NCBI RefSeq assembly: GCF_900108305.1 | Contig: NZ_FNUX01000002.1 | Span: 62,001-126,000, forward strand | From: Nitrosomonas ureae | GTDB lineage: Bacteria; Pseudomonadota; Gammaproteobacteria; Burkholderiales; Nitrosomonadaceae | Direction of reading: 5' to 3' | Length of the DNA: 64,000 nucleotides | Part shown: one piece after another, positions 51,238-61,164 of the stretch | Layout of the letters: each line of letters opens with the position of its first letter | Position numbering within the stretch: position 1 is the first letter of the stretch | Translations under genes and position numbers: made by a program | Notes under the pieces: model-generated | Databases searched by the model: none | Seen by the model: only the letters and a program-made list of their open reading frames with translations | What the model was told of the DNA's origin: nothing

Positions 51238-52695
51238 CTAATGCTGTTTACGTAAATACTTATCAAAAATTCCACAGATACTGTTGATAAATAACTGGCC
51301 CTTCGATGTAACAACGATCTCCTCGTTATCCAAAGCAACCAAACCGGCTTCTGCATACGCCTGCAAGTCTGTCAGCTCAGCTGCAAAGTACTGCCTGAAA
51401 TCTATCGGAAAAAAAGCTTCCACCGAGTCATACGAAATAACCGAATGACAAATCAGCGCATACATAATTGAACGGCGTAACAGGTCGTCCGCATTTAACG
51501 CTAAGCCACGCAAAATGGGAGGGATGTTTTGTTCCAATTTATCATAGTATTGCAATAGATCACATTGATTCTGATGTAAAGTCGGCCCGATGCGGCCTAC
51601 TCCTGAAGCGCCTAATGCAAGATGGTCGCAGTCAGGACAAATTGAAAAACCACGCAAACCATAATGCAGCCTTCCCTGGCGCTGGGCAACCGCCAATGGA
51701 TCATCATATCGGGCAAAAAGATTCATGCCAATATGACTATAGCCTGCTTCTGTTAAGCAAGAAATTGCCAACAGCATCATTTCAATGACTTCCGCTGTGG
51801 ATAATTCTGTAAAGTCATTACCCCTTCGCAGCTTAAGCATTCCTGCAAATTGCTTATAATCCGGAAGCTTAATCTGATCTGGATTGGTTGCAATAATTTT
51901 AAGCAGGGTATTAGCAAATTCATCCCAATTTTGTTCGGGCAATCCGTAGCTAAGCTCGGCCTTCACCGACTTGAATCCTGCTCGCCGGATATCGCGGATA
52001 GCTTGAACGATAGCCTCTTCGGATTGAATACACTGTTTCGAATGATTCGTTTGCTGATCAAGACCGTGTACGCCCACAATTGCAGAATTAAACCCCATCC
52101 TTTTTAAAGCTTGCATGGAACAATTTGTTAATGGCCGCGCTTCAATCTCGATACAAAAACAACCGCCTTCAATTAAATTAAAACAGCGCTTAATTTCCTC
52201 AACAAGTGTATTGAGTTGAGCGCCACTTAAGAATGTCGCGCCTCCTCTGAAATATATCTGCTCAACTTTAGTATCGCCTTTGAATAACTGCCCTTGCAGC
52301 CTTATGTCCCGAAGCAAATAATTCAAGTATGTTTCAATACTGTTCTTATCAGAAGAAATGATCTGATTAGAATGACGATGAAGACGTAAAGGACAGCAAA
52401 AAGGGACATATAAATCTAATGACACAGGTCGGCGAAAGCATCCAGATTTTCGATTATTTATCCAATCTGAATACGTATGCGCATCAAATGCTTCAATAAA
52501 ACAATCAAGTCCGGGATATAGACAAGGATCGGGATAGTAATTTCCAAAACGGCATATAAGCTCTGAATCAGCCTCCAGTGAACTTGGAAGTGCGTCAGGG
52601 AATTGTAATGAATGCACCAGGCTTCCTGTCTTGCGAAAAATACGCTCCATAGCCACCATATCGATATAGCACCACCACATTATCCATCCGATCAA
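51238..52695 (-). CDS. HemN-like protein with a degenerate radical-SAM cluster motif
   Basis: Up to 485 residues; the start is uncertain (TTG 52695, or ATG at 52680, 52659 or 52650). Along its length it aligns by eye with oxygen-independent coproporphyrinogen III oxidase HemN: YVxIPFC region, GIDxxxQ-like GVHGLDQQ, AELSYGLPEQ, HIGMNLFARYDDPLAVAQRQGRLHYG, and the C-terminal VTSKGQLFINSICGIFDKYLR. However, where HemN has C-x3-C-x2-C-G-C, this protein has C100 followed by R104, R107 and S109. It should not hold the 4Fe-4S cluster and so cannot be a normal radical-SAM enzyme. A perfect FNR box lies upstream. Confidence 0.82.
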   Translation of the reverse strand: MIGWIMWWCYIDMVAMERIFRKTGSLVHSLQFPDALPSSLEADSELICRFGNYYPDPCLYPGLDCFIEAFDAHTYSDWINNRKSGCFRRPVSLDLYVPFCCPLRLHRHSNQIISSDKNSIETYLNYLLRDIRLQGQLFKGDTKVEQIYFRGGATFLSGAQLNTLVEEIKRCFNLIEGGCFCIEIEARPLTNCSMQALKRMGFNSAIVGVHGLDQQTNHSKQCIQSEEAIVQAIRDIRRAGFKSVKAELSYGLPEQNWDEFANTLLKIIATNPDQIKLPDYKQFAGMLKLRRGNDFTELSTAEVIEMMLLAISCLTEAGYSHIGMNLFARYDDPLAVAQRQGRLHYGLRGFSICPDCDHLALGASGVGRIGPTLHQNQCDLLQYYDKLEQNIPPILRGLALNADDLLRRSIMYALICHSVISYDSVEAFFPIDFRQYFAAELTDLQAYAEAGLVALDNEEIVVTSKGQLFINSICGIFDKYLRKQH

Positions 52696-52790
52696 TCAAT
52701 CACTTACTTGCTATATTTTTACTATCCAAAAATGTTGTCCACCCCTCGCCGTATTAACGTAAAATTGTAAAGAAGTTAAAAGGATTAGCT

Positions 52791-52804
52791 TTGATATAGA
52801 TCAA
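52791..52804. promoter_or_regulatory. FNR/Anr box between the HemN-like and fnr genes
   Basis: TTGAT-ATAG-ATCAA, a perfect match to the FNR consensus TTGATNNNNATCAA. On the minus strand a -10-like TACAAT (52769 to 52764) follows with a spacing of 28-29 bp from the box centre, close to the class II arrangement in which FNR binds at about -41.5. This suggests anaerobic activation of the HemN-like gene. The box centre is 45 nt before the fnr start codon, so it could also repress fnr. Confidence 0.8.
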
Positions 52805-52842
52805 TCAGCATATTAATAAAGCTAGGATTAAAAACTCTACCG

Positions 52843-53607
52843 TTGGAAAATAACTTGCTACACGATAGTTCACAATACAGTCATCTTGATATTAAGCAAA
52901 TAAAATCAAGCTGCGCGACTTGCAGTTTGCGTGAATTATGTTTGCCAGTTGGACTTAATGATCAGGAAATCCAGATAGTCGGGGATGTTGTTAGCAATAA
53001 ACGCAAGATTCGACGTGGTGAATATCTACATCAAGCAGGGTTAAAATTTCAATCACTGTTTGCCATTCGCAGTGGGTTTCTAAAAACTTGTGTACTTGAA
53101 GAGGATGGACGTCAACAAGTCACAGGTTTTCATATGACCGGAGAGTTATTAGGGCTGGATGCCATCAGTACAGAAATACATACTTGTGATGCAATAGCGC
53201 TTGAAGACAGTGAGGTTTGTGAAATTCCCTTTACCAAACTGGAAGAAATCGGCATTATAGTTCCGTCGCTTATGCGTCACTTCCATAGAATCATGAGTCG
53301 TGAAATAGTACGGGATCATAACGTGATGCTGTTACTGGGCAGCAAGAAAGCAGAGGAACGTTTAGCATCATTTTTACTTAATTTATCGCGTCGCTTCCTT
53401 ATACGCGGTTATTCCGAATCCGATTTTAATTTACGCATGACACGTGAAGAAATTGGCAGTTATCTTGGCCTTAAACTGGAGACGGTTAGCCGCGCGTTTT
53501 CCAAGCTTCAGGATGAAAATATCATTACCGTAGATCATAAGCACATTCGGATAAATGATATCGATCGCTTAAAAATCAAAATGGGCAATTCATCCTGCAT
53601 TACTTAA
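52843..53607 (+). CDS. fnr: Fnr-type oxygen-sensing transcription regulator
   Basis: 254 residues from TTG 52843 (no ATG near). The N-terminal cysteines C24, C27 and C33 plus C115 (HTC) match the four ligands of the oxygen-labile 4Fe-4S cluster of FNR. A cyclic-nucleotide-like domain and a helix-turn-helix follow; the recognition helix reads ETVSRAF, with the E-SR residues that read TTGAT half-sites. It should dimerise and bind DNA when oxygen is low. It diverges from the HemN-like gene and shares its FNR box. Confidence 0.93.
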   Translation: MENNLLHDSSQYSHLDIKQIKSSCATCSLRELCLPVGLNDQEIQIVGDVVSNKRKIRRGEYLHQAGLKFQSLFAIRSGFLKTCVLEEDGRQQVTGFHMTGELLGLDAISTEIHTCDAIALEDSEVCEIPFTKLEEIGIIVPSLMRHFHRIMSREIVRDHNVMLLLGSKKAEERLASFLLNLSRRFLIRGYSESDFNLRMTREEIGSYLGLKLETVSRAFSKLQDENIITVDHKHIRINDIDRLKIKMGNSSCIT

Positions 53608-53720
53608 AATCCATAATTCCGGCAGATTAAAATAATAATTTGCTGATCTCCATCATTAGTTACAGAGAAAATTCAGTTGTTGTCAAACAAATATCTCATA
53701 TTTTCCCAAAACCTATCAGC

Positions 53721-53748
53721 TTGAGTAAGTACACGAAAATGTTATAAT
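53721..53748 (+). promoter_or_regulatory. Probable sigma-70 promoter of rpsB
   Basis: TTGAGT (53721-53726) and TATAAT (53743-53748) are separated by 16 bp, 114 nt upstream of the rpsB start. The -10 is perfect and the -35 has 4 of 6 bases. The long leader would be available for S2 feedback control, known in other bacteria; I could not verify its structure. Confidence 0.6.
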
Positions 53749-53861
53749 ATACAGATAATTTGGTGATTCGCACATATATGCACGCCGGATTAAATTCACA
53801 CATTTGCCTGAAAATAGTTGGATATCAAGGTAAATGGAGGCTCAATCCTTAAGGAGAACTT

Positions 53862-54581
53862 ATGTCAGTAACCATGCGACAAATGCTGGAAGCAGGTGTA
53901 CATTTTGGACATCAAACACGCTTCTGGAACCCCAAAATGGCACCCTATATTTTCGGCCATCGTAACAAAATCCACATTATAAACCTTGAAAGAACCCTGG
54001 TGATGTATGAAGAAGCCATGAAATATGTGCGTCAATTATCAGCGAACAAGGGAGTAATTTTATTTGTCGGTACAAAAAGACAGGCGCGGGATATAGTGCG
54101 CGAAGAAGCAATGCGCTGCGGATCTCCCTATGTCGACCAACGCTGGCTGGGAGGAATGCTGACTAATTTCAAAACCATTAAACAATCTATCAAACGCTTA
54201 CAAGACATGGAAAACATGGTTCAAGACGGAACCCTGGATAAGCTTGTAAAAAAAGAAGCGCTTGATCTTCAGAGAGAGCTGGATAAACTCAATAGCAGCT
54301 TAGGTGGAATCAAAGACATGAAGGGTTTGCCGGATGCACTGTTTGTTATTGATGTCGGATATCAAAAAGGAGCTATCACGGAAGCAAGAAAGCTTGGCAT
54401 TCCTGTCATTGGTGTAGTCGATACCAATCACAACCCGGATAATTTGCACTATGTCATCCCTGGAAATGACGATTCCAGCCGTGCGATACGCCTGTACGCC
54501 CGCGGCGCGGCAGACGCGATCCTGGAAGGGCGTAATCAAGCTATTCAGGAAATCGTTGAAATGACTGCTGAAGCTGAATAG
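53862..54581 (+). CDS. rpsB: Small ribosomal subunit protein uS2
   Basis: 239 residues, standard length. The N-terminus [20 protein letters not shown] (about 5-24) and [20 protein letters not shown] (about 187-206) are conserved S2 segments. AAGGAG precedes the ATG. First gene of rpsB-tsf, which opens the large plus-strand operon. Confidence 0.98.
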   Translation: MSVTMRQMLEAGVHFGHQTRFWNPKMAPYIFGHRNKIHIINLERTLVMYEEAMKYVRQLSANKGVILFVGTKRQARDIVREEAMRCGSPYVDQRWLGGMLTNFKTIKQSIKRLQDMENMVQDGTLDKLVKKEALDLQRELDKLNSSLGGIKDMKGLPDALFVIDVGYQKGAITEARKLGIPVIGVVDTNHNPDNLHYVIPGNDDSSRAIRLYARGAADAILEGRNQAIQEIVEMTAEAE

Positions 54582-54626
54582 AGTCCTATATTTCTTTTAT
54601 TAATTAATTTTGTTTCTGGAGTAAAT

Positions 54627-55511
54627 ATGGCGGAAATTACCGCAAGCATGGTCAAAGAATTGCGTGAAATGACCGGGCTGGGCATGATGGAATGCAAAAA
54701 AGCATTGGCAGAGACCGGCGGCGATATGAAAGCAGCAGAAGATCTGCTAAGAATTAAAAGTGGCGCCAAGGCAAGTAAAGCCGCAGGCCGGATTGCTGCG
54801 GAAGGTGTGATTGGCGCATATATTTCAGCAGACAGAAAATGTGGCGCGCTGGTTGAAGTAAACTGTGAGACGGATTTTGTCGCCAGAAATGAAGATATTA
54901 TTACTTTCGCTAAAAATCTGGCTGAATTGAGTGCGACAAAAAATATAATCGATACCGCAGCTTTGGGCGATGCAAGTTTGCCGGGAGGTGAAACGGTTGA
55001 AACAGCTCGCAAGGCATTGATTATGAAGCTGGGTGAGAATATAAGTATTCGCCGTTGTGGTCGCCACGTAACCCAAGGTCAATTGGCTCATTATCTTCAC
55101 GGAACCAAGATCGGCGTAATGGTGGATTTTACCGGAGGAGATGAGGCTTTGGGCAAAGATCTGGCTATGCACATTGCGGCAAGTAAGCCCATGTGTGTAT
55201 CCAAAGAGCAAGTATCTGCTGATACTTTAGCGCATGAGCGCGAGATTTTTACTGCCCAGGCGGCTGAAAGCGGCAAACCGGCAAATATTATCGAAAAAAT
55301 GGTTGATGGACGCATTGCAAAATATCTTGCCGAAATAACGCTATTAGGCCAGCCTTTTGTAAAAGATCCGGAACAGACGATAGAAAAACTGTTAACCCAA
55401 AAATCTGCAACAGTTAATGCTTTCACTATGTTTGTGGTAGGTGAAGGCATAGAAAAGAAAACTGAGAATTTTGCAGATGAAGTTAAGGCTCAGATGGAAC
55501 AGGCAAAATAA
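54627..55511 (+). CDS. tsf: Elongation factor Ts
   Basis: 294 residues. The nucleotide exchange factor for EF-Tu. The N-terminal UBA-like domain contains [16 protein letters not shown] (about 11-26), followed by the TDFV signature in [10 protein letters not shown] (about 76-85). It follows rpsB by 45 nt with a GGAG ribosome-binding site. Confidence 0.98.
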   Translation: MAEITASMVKELREMTGLGMMECKKALAETGGDMKAAEDLLRIKSGAKASKAAGRIAAEGVIGAYISADRKCGALVEVNCETDFVARNEDIITFAKNLAELSATKNIIDTAALGDASLPGGETVETARKALIMKLGENISIRRCGRHVTQGQLAHYLHGTKIGVMVDFTGGDEALGKDLAMHIAASKPMCVSKEQVSADTLAHEREIFTAQAAESGKPANIIEKMVDGRIAKYLAEITLLGQPFVKDPEQTIEKLLTQKSATVNAFTMFVVGEGIEKKTENFADEVKAQMEQAK

Positions 55512-55536
55512 ACGAAATCTTTCCAAGATATTCTCA

Positions 55537-56253
55537 ATGACCGCTCCAATCTACAAACGCATTTTACTGAAACTATCCGGCGAAGCCCTGATGGGTGACG
55601 ATAAGTATGGAATTAACCCTGCTGTCATGGGAAAAATCGTTGCCGAGATTAAGGAAGTCAGCAAACTGGGAATTGAAATCGCCATTGTTGTTGGTGGCGG
55701 AAATATTTTTCGCGGCATGAAGTCAGCCAACGATGGATTGGAACGCGTCACTGCTGACTATATGGGCATGTTAGCCACTGTAATGAATGCCTTGGCATTG
55801 CAGGATGCGATGAAGCTGGCTGGGCTGGTGCCGCGAATACAATCTGCTTTGCGTATCGAGCAAGTTGTAGAGCCTTATATCCGCGGGCGTGCTATACGCT
55901 ATCTGAGAGATGGCAAAATAGTGATATTTGCGGCAGGTACCGGTAATCCGTTTTTTACCACTGATACCGCAGCTGCTTTGCGCGGTATGGAAATGAATGT
56001 CGATATCATGTTGAAAGCTACTAAAGTGGATGGAATTTATACTAGCGATCCTAAAATTGATCCTGAGGCAACACGCTTCCACAAATTAACGTTCGACGAA
56101 GCGATTGCTAAAAATTTACAGGTAATGGATGCGACGGCATTGACACTGTGCCGTGACCAGAAATTACCGCTTAGCGTTTTTAGCATTTTCAAGGCTGGCG
56201 CACTTAAACGTATAATAACGGGCGAGGATGAAGGAACTTTGGTAACCATCTGA
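55537..56253 (+). CDS. pyrH: Uridylate kinase
   Basis: 238 residues from ATG 55537; the frame continues upstream into tsf but [18 protein letters not shown] is the family N-terminus. It phosphorylates UMP to UDP as a hexamer. Seen: the glycine-rich [10 protein letters not shown] (about 55-64) and [15 protein letters not shown] (about 132-146). It starts 25 nt after tsf; the order tsf-pyrH-frr is conserved. Confidence 0.97.
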   Translation: MTAPIYKRILLKLSGEALMGDDKYGINPAVMGKIVAEIKEVSKLGIEIAIVVGGGNIFRGMKSANDGLERVTADYMGMLATVMNALALQDAMKLAGLVPRIQSALRIEQVVEPYIRGRAIRYLRDGKIVIFAAGTGNPFFTTDTAAALRGMEMNVDIMLKATKVDGIYTSDPKIDPEATRFHKLTFDEAIAKNLQVMDATALTLCRDQKLPLSVFSIFKAGALKRIITGEDEGTLVTI

Positions 56254-56303
56254 TCCAAAATAATTGGAACCTCTTGAAAATTGATGCATAAGGGAATGAC
56301 ATT

Positions 56304-56861
56304 ATGATCGCCGATGTAAAAAAATCTGCTGAACAAAAAATGCAGAAGAGTCTGGAAGCATTAAAAGTAGATTTAAGTAAAGTCAGAAGTGGACGAGCTC
56401 ATGCTGGTTTTTTAGATCATATCACCGTGGATTATTACGGAACACAAACGCCCATTAACCAGGTAGCCAATATCAATCTAATTGATGCACGTACGATTGG
56501 TGTCATTCCTTGGGAGAAAAAAATGGGGAATATAATTGAGAAAGCCATCCGTGAGTCTGATTTGGGTTTAAATCCTATGCCTGTAGGCGAGACTATTCGT
56601 GTACCCATGCCTCCCCTCACTGAAGAGCGTCGCCGCGACCTGATTAAAGTAGTTAAACAAGAAGCAGAAAACGTTCGTGTTGCCATGCGTAATATTCGCC
56701 GGGACGCCAATACTCACCTAAAAGATTTATTAAAATCCAAGGAAATTTCTGAAGATGATGAGCGTCGTGGTGAAGATGAAATTCAAAAATTAACTGATCG
56801 CTATATCACGGAAATTGATAAAATTTTGCAAACCAAGGAAACCGAACTCATGGCTGTTTGA
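56304..56861 (+). CDS. frr: Ribosome recycling factor
   Basis: 185 residues, standard length. With EF-G it splits the post-termination ribosome. Seen: [15 protein letters not shown] (about 24-38) and the conserved [12 protein letters not shown] (about 109-120) and RNIRRDAN (about 132-139). It ends 1 nt before the uppS start codon. Confidence 0.98.
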   Translation: MIADVKKSAEQKMQKSLEALKVDLSKVRSGRAHAGFLDHITVDYYGTQTPINQVANINLIDARTIGVIPWEKKMGNIIEKAIRESDLGLNPMPVGETIRVPMPPLTEERRRDLIKVVKQEAENVRVAMRNIRRDANTHLKDLLKSKEISEDDERRGEDEIQKLTDRYITEIDKILQTKETELMAV

Positions 56862-56862
56862 T

Positions 56863-57618
56863 ATGCCTCAAGGTCCAAGCTCAACTAGAGAAATACCTGA
56901 AACTGGCTCAATACCAAAACATATTGCTATCATTATGGATGGCAATGGCCGTTGGGCTAAAACTCGTTATATGCCTCGGATCGCTGGACATAAGCAAGGT
57001 GTTGAAACAGTTCGTGGCGTTATCAAAGCCTGCATAGAACGCAATATTCCATACCTGACTCTGTTCGCCTTTAGCAGTGAAAATTGGCGGCGCCCGACAG
57101 ATGAAGTGACATCTTTAATGCAGCTTTTCCTTGGCGCACTGGAACAAGAAATCACCAGACTGCATGAAAACGGTATTTGCTTTAAAGTTATTGGCGATTT
57201 ATCAAAATTCGAACCCAAGATAACGGAATCCATCCGTATTGGCGAGCAGCTAACCGCAGAAAATAAACGTCTCACTTTCACTATAGCTGCCAACTACGGT
57301 GGGCGCTGGGATATCATGCAAGCCATGCGTAAAATGATGACGCAATCTACCGAACTGCCCTTGAATTTTGAAGAGGAAAATCTGGCGCAATATCTTGCGC
57401 TGAGCTATGCCCCTGAGCCGGACTTGTTTATCCGGACTGGTGGAGAATATCGCATTAGTAATTTCTTATTGTGGCAGCTTGCTTATACTGAATTGTATTT
57501 CACCGATACATTATGGCCTGATTTCGATGAGCATGAACTTGAACGAGCGATTCAGTCTTACCGGCAACGTGAACGCCGGTTTGGCTGCACCAGTGAACAG
57601 ATTCAAGTAGCAGGATAA
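56863..57618 (+). CDS. uppS: Undecaprenyl diphosphate synthase
   Basis: 251 residues from ATG 56863, directly after the frr stop; the frame extends upstream into frr but that part is not family-like. A cis-prenyltransferase that makes the C55 lipid carrier for peptidoglycan. Catalytic D26 lies in [10 protein letters not shown] (24-33), and the C-terminal [20 protein letters not shown] is the second signature. It uses precursors from the dxr/ispE pathway. Confidence 0.97.
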   Translation: MPQGPSSTREIPETGSIPKHIAIIMDGNGRWAKTRYMPRIAGHKQGVETVRGVIKACIERNIPYLTLFAFSSENWRRPTDEVTSLMQLFLGALEQEITRLHENGICFKVIGDLSKFEPKITESIRIGEQLTAENKRLTFTIAANYGGRWDIMQAMRKMMTQSTELPLNFEEENLAQYLALSYAPEPDLFIRTGGEYRISNFLLWQLAYTELYFTDTLWPDFDEHELERAIQSYRQRERRFGCTSEQIQVAG

Positions 57619-57629
57619 AATCACCTTTC

Positions 57630-58454
57630 ATGCTTAAGACCCGCATCCTTACTGCTGCCGTTATACTTCCTCTGTTCTTGTCCGCGTTATTTTTATTGCA
57701 GGATACATTTTGGGCTATCGTGCTACTTGCCCTTTCAATTATCGGATCTCGCGAATGGAGCCGATTAGCCGGATTCTCAGTAAAAAATACAATAATTTTT
57801 ATGCTTCTGACTACTCTTGCAGGGGGGGAATTATTGTTCCAAATGAGTGAATCCGTAAAAGCTAATGTGTATTCTGTTGATTTGATCTGGGTATATGTCC
57901 TATCAGTGGCTTTCTGGACTATTGGTGTACCGCTTTATCTGAAACAAATGTACACGATAAAAAACCCCTTGATCTTGATGCTAATCGGTTGGATATTGTT
58001 GTTACCAACCTGTCTCGCACTTTATCAGCTACGTGCTATTAGTCCTCTTCTTTTATTGGGGCTTATGGCGACAATCTGGATTTCCGACACAGCAGCTTAT
58101 TTCACCGGAAAATCGTTCGGCAAGCACAAACTTGCCGACCAGATTAGTCCGAATAAAACTTGGGAAGGCGTCGCTGGAGCCTTAATTGCAGTATTAATTT
58201 ACGCTCTAATCTGGGATTTCTGGTTTATCGAAGGATCTTTAGCAATATTGTTAATACCACTGCTTTTACTGATGACCATATTAGGCATTATTGGAGATTT
58301 ATACGAATCACTGATGAAACGTCATGCCGGTGTCAAGGATAGTGGAAGTATTTTGCCAGGCCATGGTGGTATTTTGGATCGAATTGATGCTTTAATTTCA
58401 TCGTTGCCATTTGCCATTCTGGCCTTACTAATTTTTTATGCACCCGCACCATGA
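57630..58454 (+). CDS. cdsA: Phosphatidate cytidylyltransferase
   Basis: 274 residues with about eight membrane segments. It makes CDP-diacylglycerol from phosphatidic acid, the product of PlsC. The C-terminal signature is seen as KRHAGVKDSGSILPGHGGIL and DRIDAL (about 230-255). It starts 11 nt after uppS and overlaps dxr by 4 nt. Confidence 0.95.
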   Translation: MLKTRILTAAVILPLFLSALFLLQDTFWAIVLLALSIIGSREWSRLAGFSVKNTIIFMLLTTLAGGELLFQMSESVKANVYSVDLIWVYVLSVAFWTIGVPLYLKQMYTIKNPLILMLIGWILLLPTCLALYQLRAISPLLLLGLMATIWISDTAAYFTGKSFGKHKLADQISPNKTWEGVAGALIAVLIYALIWDFWFIEGSLAILLIPLLLLMTILGIIGDLYESLMKRHAGVKDSGSILPGHGGILDRIDALISSLPFAILALLIFYAPAP

Positions 58455-59638
58455 AAACCACCCGTCAAATCACAATACTCGGATCCACTGGCAGTATCGG
58501 GATAAGCACATTAGATGTTATCGCACGCCACCCTGATCGTTTTCAAGCTTTTGCATTAACAGCTAACAACAATGTTGAAAAAATGTTGTCGCAGTGCCAG
58601 CGTTTTCAACCAAGATTTGCCGTCATGCTGGATCGGGGAAGCTCCAAGCAACTTGCTAGTGCCATTAAAACAGCAAATATCAAGACGGAAGTTTTATCAG
58701 GAATCGAATCCCTTGAGAAGGTAGCCTCGCTCCCGGAAGTGGATACAGTAATGGCGGCTATTGTAGGTGCTGCAGGCATTCGTCCCACATTTGCGGCAGC
58801 ACAAGCAGGCAAACTGGTATTGTTAGCCAATAAAGAAACCCTGGTAATGGCCGGCCGTATATTCACAGATTTGGTAAAACAGCACCATGCCACACTACTG
58901 CCCATTGATAGCGAACATAACGCGATCTATCAATCATTACCCCATCATTTCAATGGTAATTTGGTCACAGCAGGTATCAGCCACATATTACTCACGGCTT
59001 CGGGCGGACCGTTCCGATGCGCACCCCTAGACTCCCTGGAAACCGTTACTCCAGAACAAGCCTGCGCGCATCCCAATTGGGATATGGGGGAAAAAATTTC
59101 CGTAGATTCCGCCACCATGATGAATAAAGGATTAGAAGTCATTGAAGCGCACTGGTTGTTTGAAGCGCCCCCGGATAAAATTCAAGTAGTCATTCACCCT
59201 CAAAGTGTGATTCACTCTATGGTTGCGTATGTAGACGGCTCGGTCATCGCACAACTTGGCAATCCGGATATGCGAACACCCATTGCACATGCGATGGGTT
59301 ATCCCGAGCGGATAGAAAGTGGCGTATCGGCGTTAGATATGTTTAAGGTGGCTCATCTTGATTTTGAAGAGCCTGATTTCGAAAGATTTCCATGCCTGGA
59401 CCTGGCCTATCAAGCGCTGCGTACCGGTGGAAATATGCCGGCAGTATTGAATGCTGCAAATGAGATAGCAGTAGAATCTTTCCTTCAAAAACGCATGGCA
59501 TTTACAGCGATTCCCACCATGATCCGGCATGTCATGCAGACAATACAATATGAAGAAATGATGACGCTGGATGATGTTTTAAGAACAGACAGACTGGCTC
59601 GTGCTGAATCACACGAATGGCTTGCAAACTTACAATAA
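58451..59638 (+). CDS. dxr: 1-deoxy-D-xylulose 5-phosphate reductoisomerase
   Basis: 395 residues. The first committed step of the non-mevalonate isoprenoid pathway, NADPH-dependent. The N-terminal ILGSTGSIGISTLDVIA (about 9-25) is the nucleotide-binding loop. LPIDSEHNAIYQ (about 152-163) and SVDSATMMNKGLEVIEAHW (about 217-235) carry the metal and substrate ligands. It overlaps cdsA through ATGA. A gap of 155 nt separates it from rseP. Confidence 0.97.
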   Translation: MKTTRQITILGSTGSIGISTLDVIARHPDRFQAFALTANNNVEKMLSQCQRFQPRFAVMLDRGSSKQLASAIKTANIKTEVLSGIESLEKVASLPEVDTVMAAIVGAAGIRPTFAAAQAGKLVLLANKETLVMAGRIFTDLVKQHHATLLPIDSEHNAIYQSLPHHFNGNLVTAGISHILLTASGGPFRCAPLDSLETVTPEQACAHPNWDMGEKISVDSATMMNKGLEVIEAHWLFEAPPDKIQVVIHPQSVIHSMVAYVDGSVIAQLGNPDMRTPIAHAMGYPERIESGVSALDMFKVAHLDFEEPDFERFPCLDLAYQALRTGGNMPAVLNAANEIAVESFLQKRMAFTAIPTMIRHVMQTIQYEEMMTLDDVLRTDRLARAESHEWLANLQ

Positions 59639-59793
59639 AGTGCGCTGGCTAAGAAGGAAAATTGCTGGTAAATGACCAGATTCAATTTTATCAATTAATG
59701 GTAGTATCCCTACATCCATTTTTTGTTACAAAAAGATAAAAATGCCGTGAAGTTAAAATTAACGCAAGCTTGTTTTGAGCGCAATAAATAGAT

Positions 59794-61161
59794 ATGTCAA
59801 TAACTTATACAATTATTTCTTTCATTATTGCCTTAGGCACATTGATAACTTTTCACGAATTTGGCCATTATTTGGTGGCACGATGGAATCGCGTAAAAGT
59901 ATTACGGTTTTGTATCGGTTTTGGTCAACCCATTTTTCGCAGGCGCTGGGGAAAAGACCAAACTGAGTGGGTAATTGCCGCGATTCCATTAGGTGGTTAT
60001 GTCAAGATGCTGGATGAAAATGAAGGCAAAGTGGCTTCTGAAGACTTACCACGCGCCTTTAACCGGCAGCCGGTGGCCCGTCGCTTTGCTATCGTTGCCG
60101 CCGGCCCCATTGCCAATTTCTTGCTCGCCATCGTTCTATATTGGTTAATTTTTATTCTGGGCGTTACCGGAATGAAGCCCGTGCTTGGTCCGATCGAGCC
60201 CGCAACACCGGCTGCCAAAGCACAATTTGTAATGGGTGAAACCATAGTCAGCATCGAAAATGAACCCGTTGCCAGCTGGCAGGATGCTCGTTGGGCTTTG
60301 TTACGATATGCCGTCAATCAGTCAGCCAATGTAAAAGTGCAGACCGTTAATAATAATGGTGAAATCAATATGCGGTTGTTGGATTTAAGTCACATCGATC
60401 CCGACAAGCTCAATGAAAATTTCCCTGGAATTTTAGGGTTTAGCGGCTATCAGCCCGCAGTAAAACCTGTTATTGGACAAGTCATCTCTGACGGTGTCGG
60501 TTATCATGCCGGTATACTAGCCGGCGATGAAATTATTGCAGTCAACAATACCGAGATTCATGCCTGGATGGATTTTGTGCAAGAAATACGTGCGAATCCC
60601 GGAAATTCAGTAGAGCTGGATATTTTGCGCAACGATCAATTGATCATGCTGAAGGTTACCCCAGAGTTAACCCTGGAGAATGGTAAGCAAATAGGCAAAA
60701 TAGGTGTTGCACCCATCGTCAATCAGGCTGAATTTGAAGAATTATTGGTCACCGTCAGTTATTCACCTGGCAAAGCATTGCAGAAAGCCGCTGAGAAAAC
60801 CTGGGAAACAACCGTACTGACACTGCAGATGCTCTCTAAGATGATTACCGGTGATGTATCGTGGAAGAATGTCAGCGGGCCGATCTCTATTGCTGATTAT
60901 GCCGGTCAATCGGCACAAATGGGATTAGCGTCTTATCTCGCTTTTCTTGCACTGATCAGCGTTAGTATTGGCGTGTTGAATTTATTGCCAATTCCGATAC
61001 TCGATGGCGGACATCTCATGTATTATCTGATTGAGATGGTCAAAGGTAGCCCACTCTCAGATAAGGCAATCATTATTGGTCAGAAAATCGGCCTGATTAT
61101 GCTGTTTACACTTATGACGTTTGCCATCTACAACGACATTAGTCGACTTATTACCGGTTAA
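59794..61161 (+). CDS. rseP: Site-2 intramembrane zinc metalloprotease RseP
   Basis: 455 residues. The zinc motif HEFGH (21-25) lies in the first membrane segment and the LDGGHLMYY segment (about 405-413) in a later one. Two periplasmic PDZ domains lie between, with GEPVA-like NEPVASW and GDEIIAVNNTEI. It cleaves membrane anti-sigma factors and leftover signal peptides. Followed by bamA after 3 nt, the conserved envelope-stress and assembly order. Confidence 0.96.
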   Translation: MSITYTIISFIIALGTLITFHEFGHYLVARWNRVKVLRFCIGFGQPIFRRRWGKDQTEWVIAAIPLGGYVKMLDENEGKVASEDLPRAFNRQPVARRFAIVAAGPIANFLLAIVLYWLIFILGVTGMKPVLGPIEPATPAAKAQFVMGETIVSIENEPVASWQDARWALLRYAVNQSANVKVQTVNNNGEINMRLLDLSHIDPDKLNENFPGILGFSGYQPAVKPVIGQVISDGVGYHAGILAGDEIIAVNNTEIHAWMDFVQEIRANPGNSVELDILRNDQLIMLKVTPELTLENGKQIGKIGVAPIVNQAEFEELLVTVSYSPGKALQKAAEKTWETTVLTLQMLSKMITGDVSWKNVSGPISIADYAGQSAQMGLASYLAFLALISVSIGVLNLLPIPILDGGHLMYYLIEMVKGSPLSDKAIIIGQKIGLIMLFTLMTFAIYNDISRLITG

Positions 61162-61164
61162 ATA

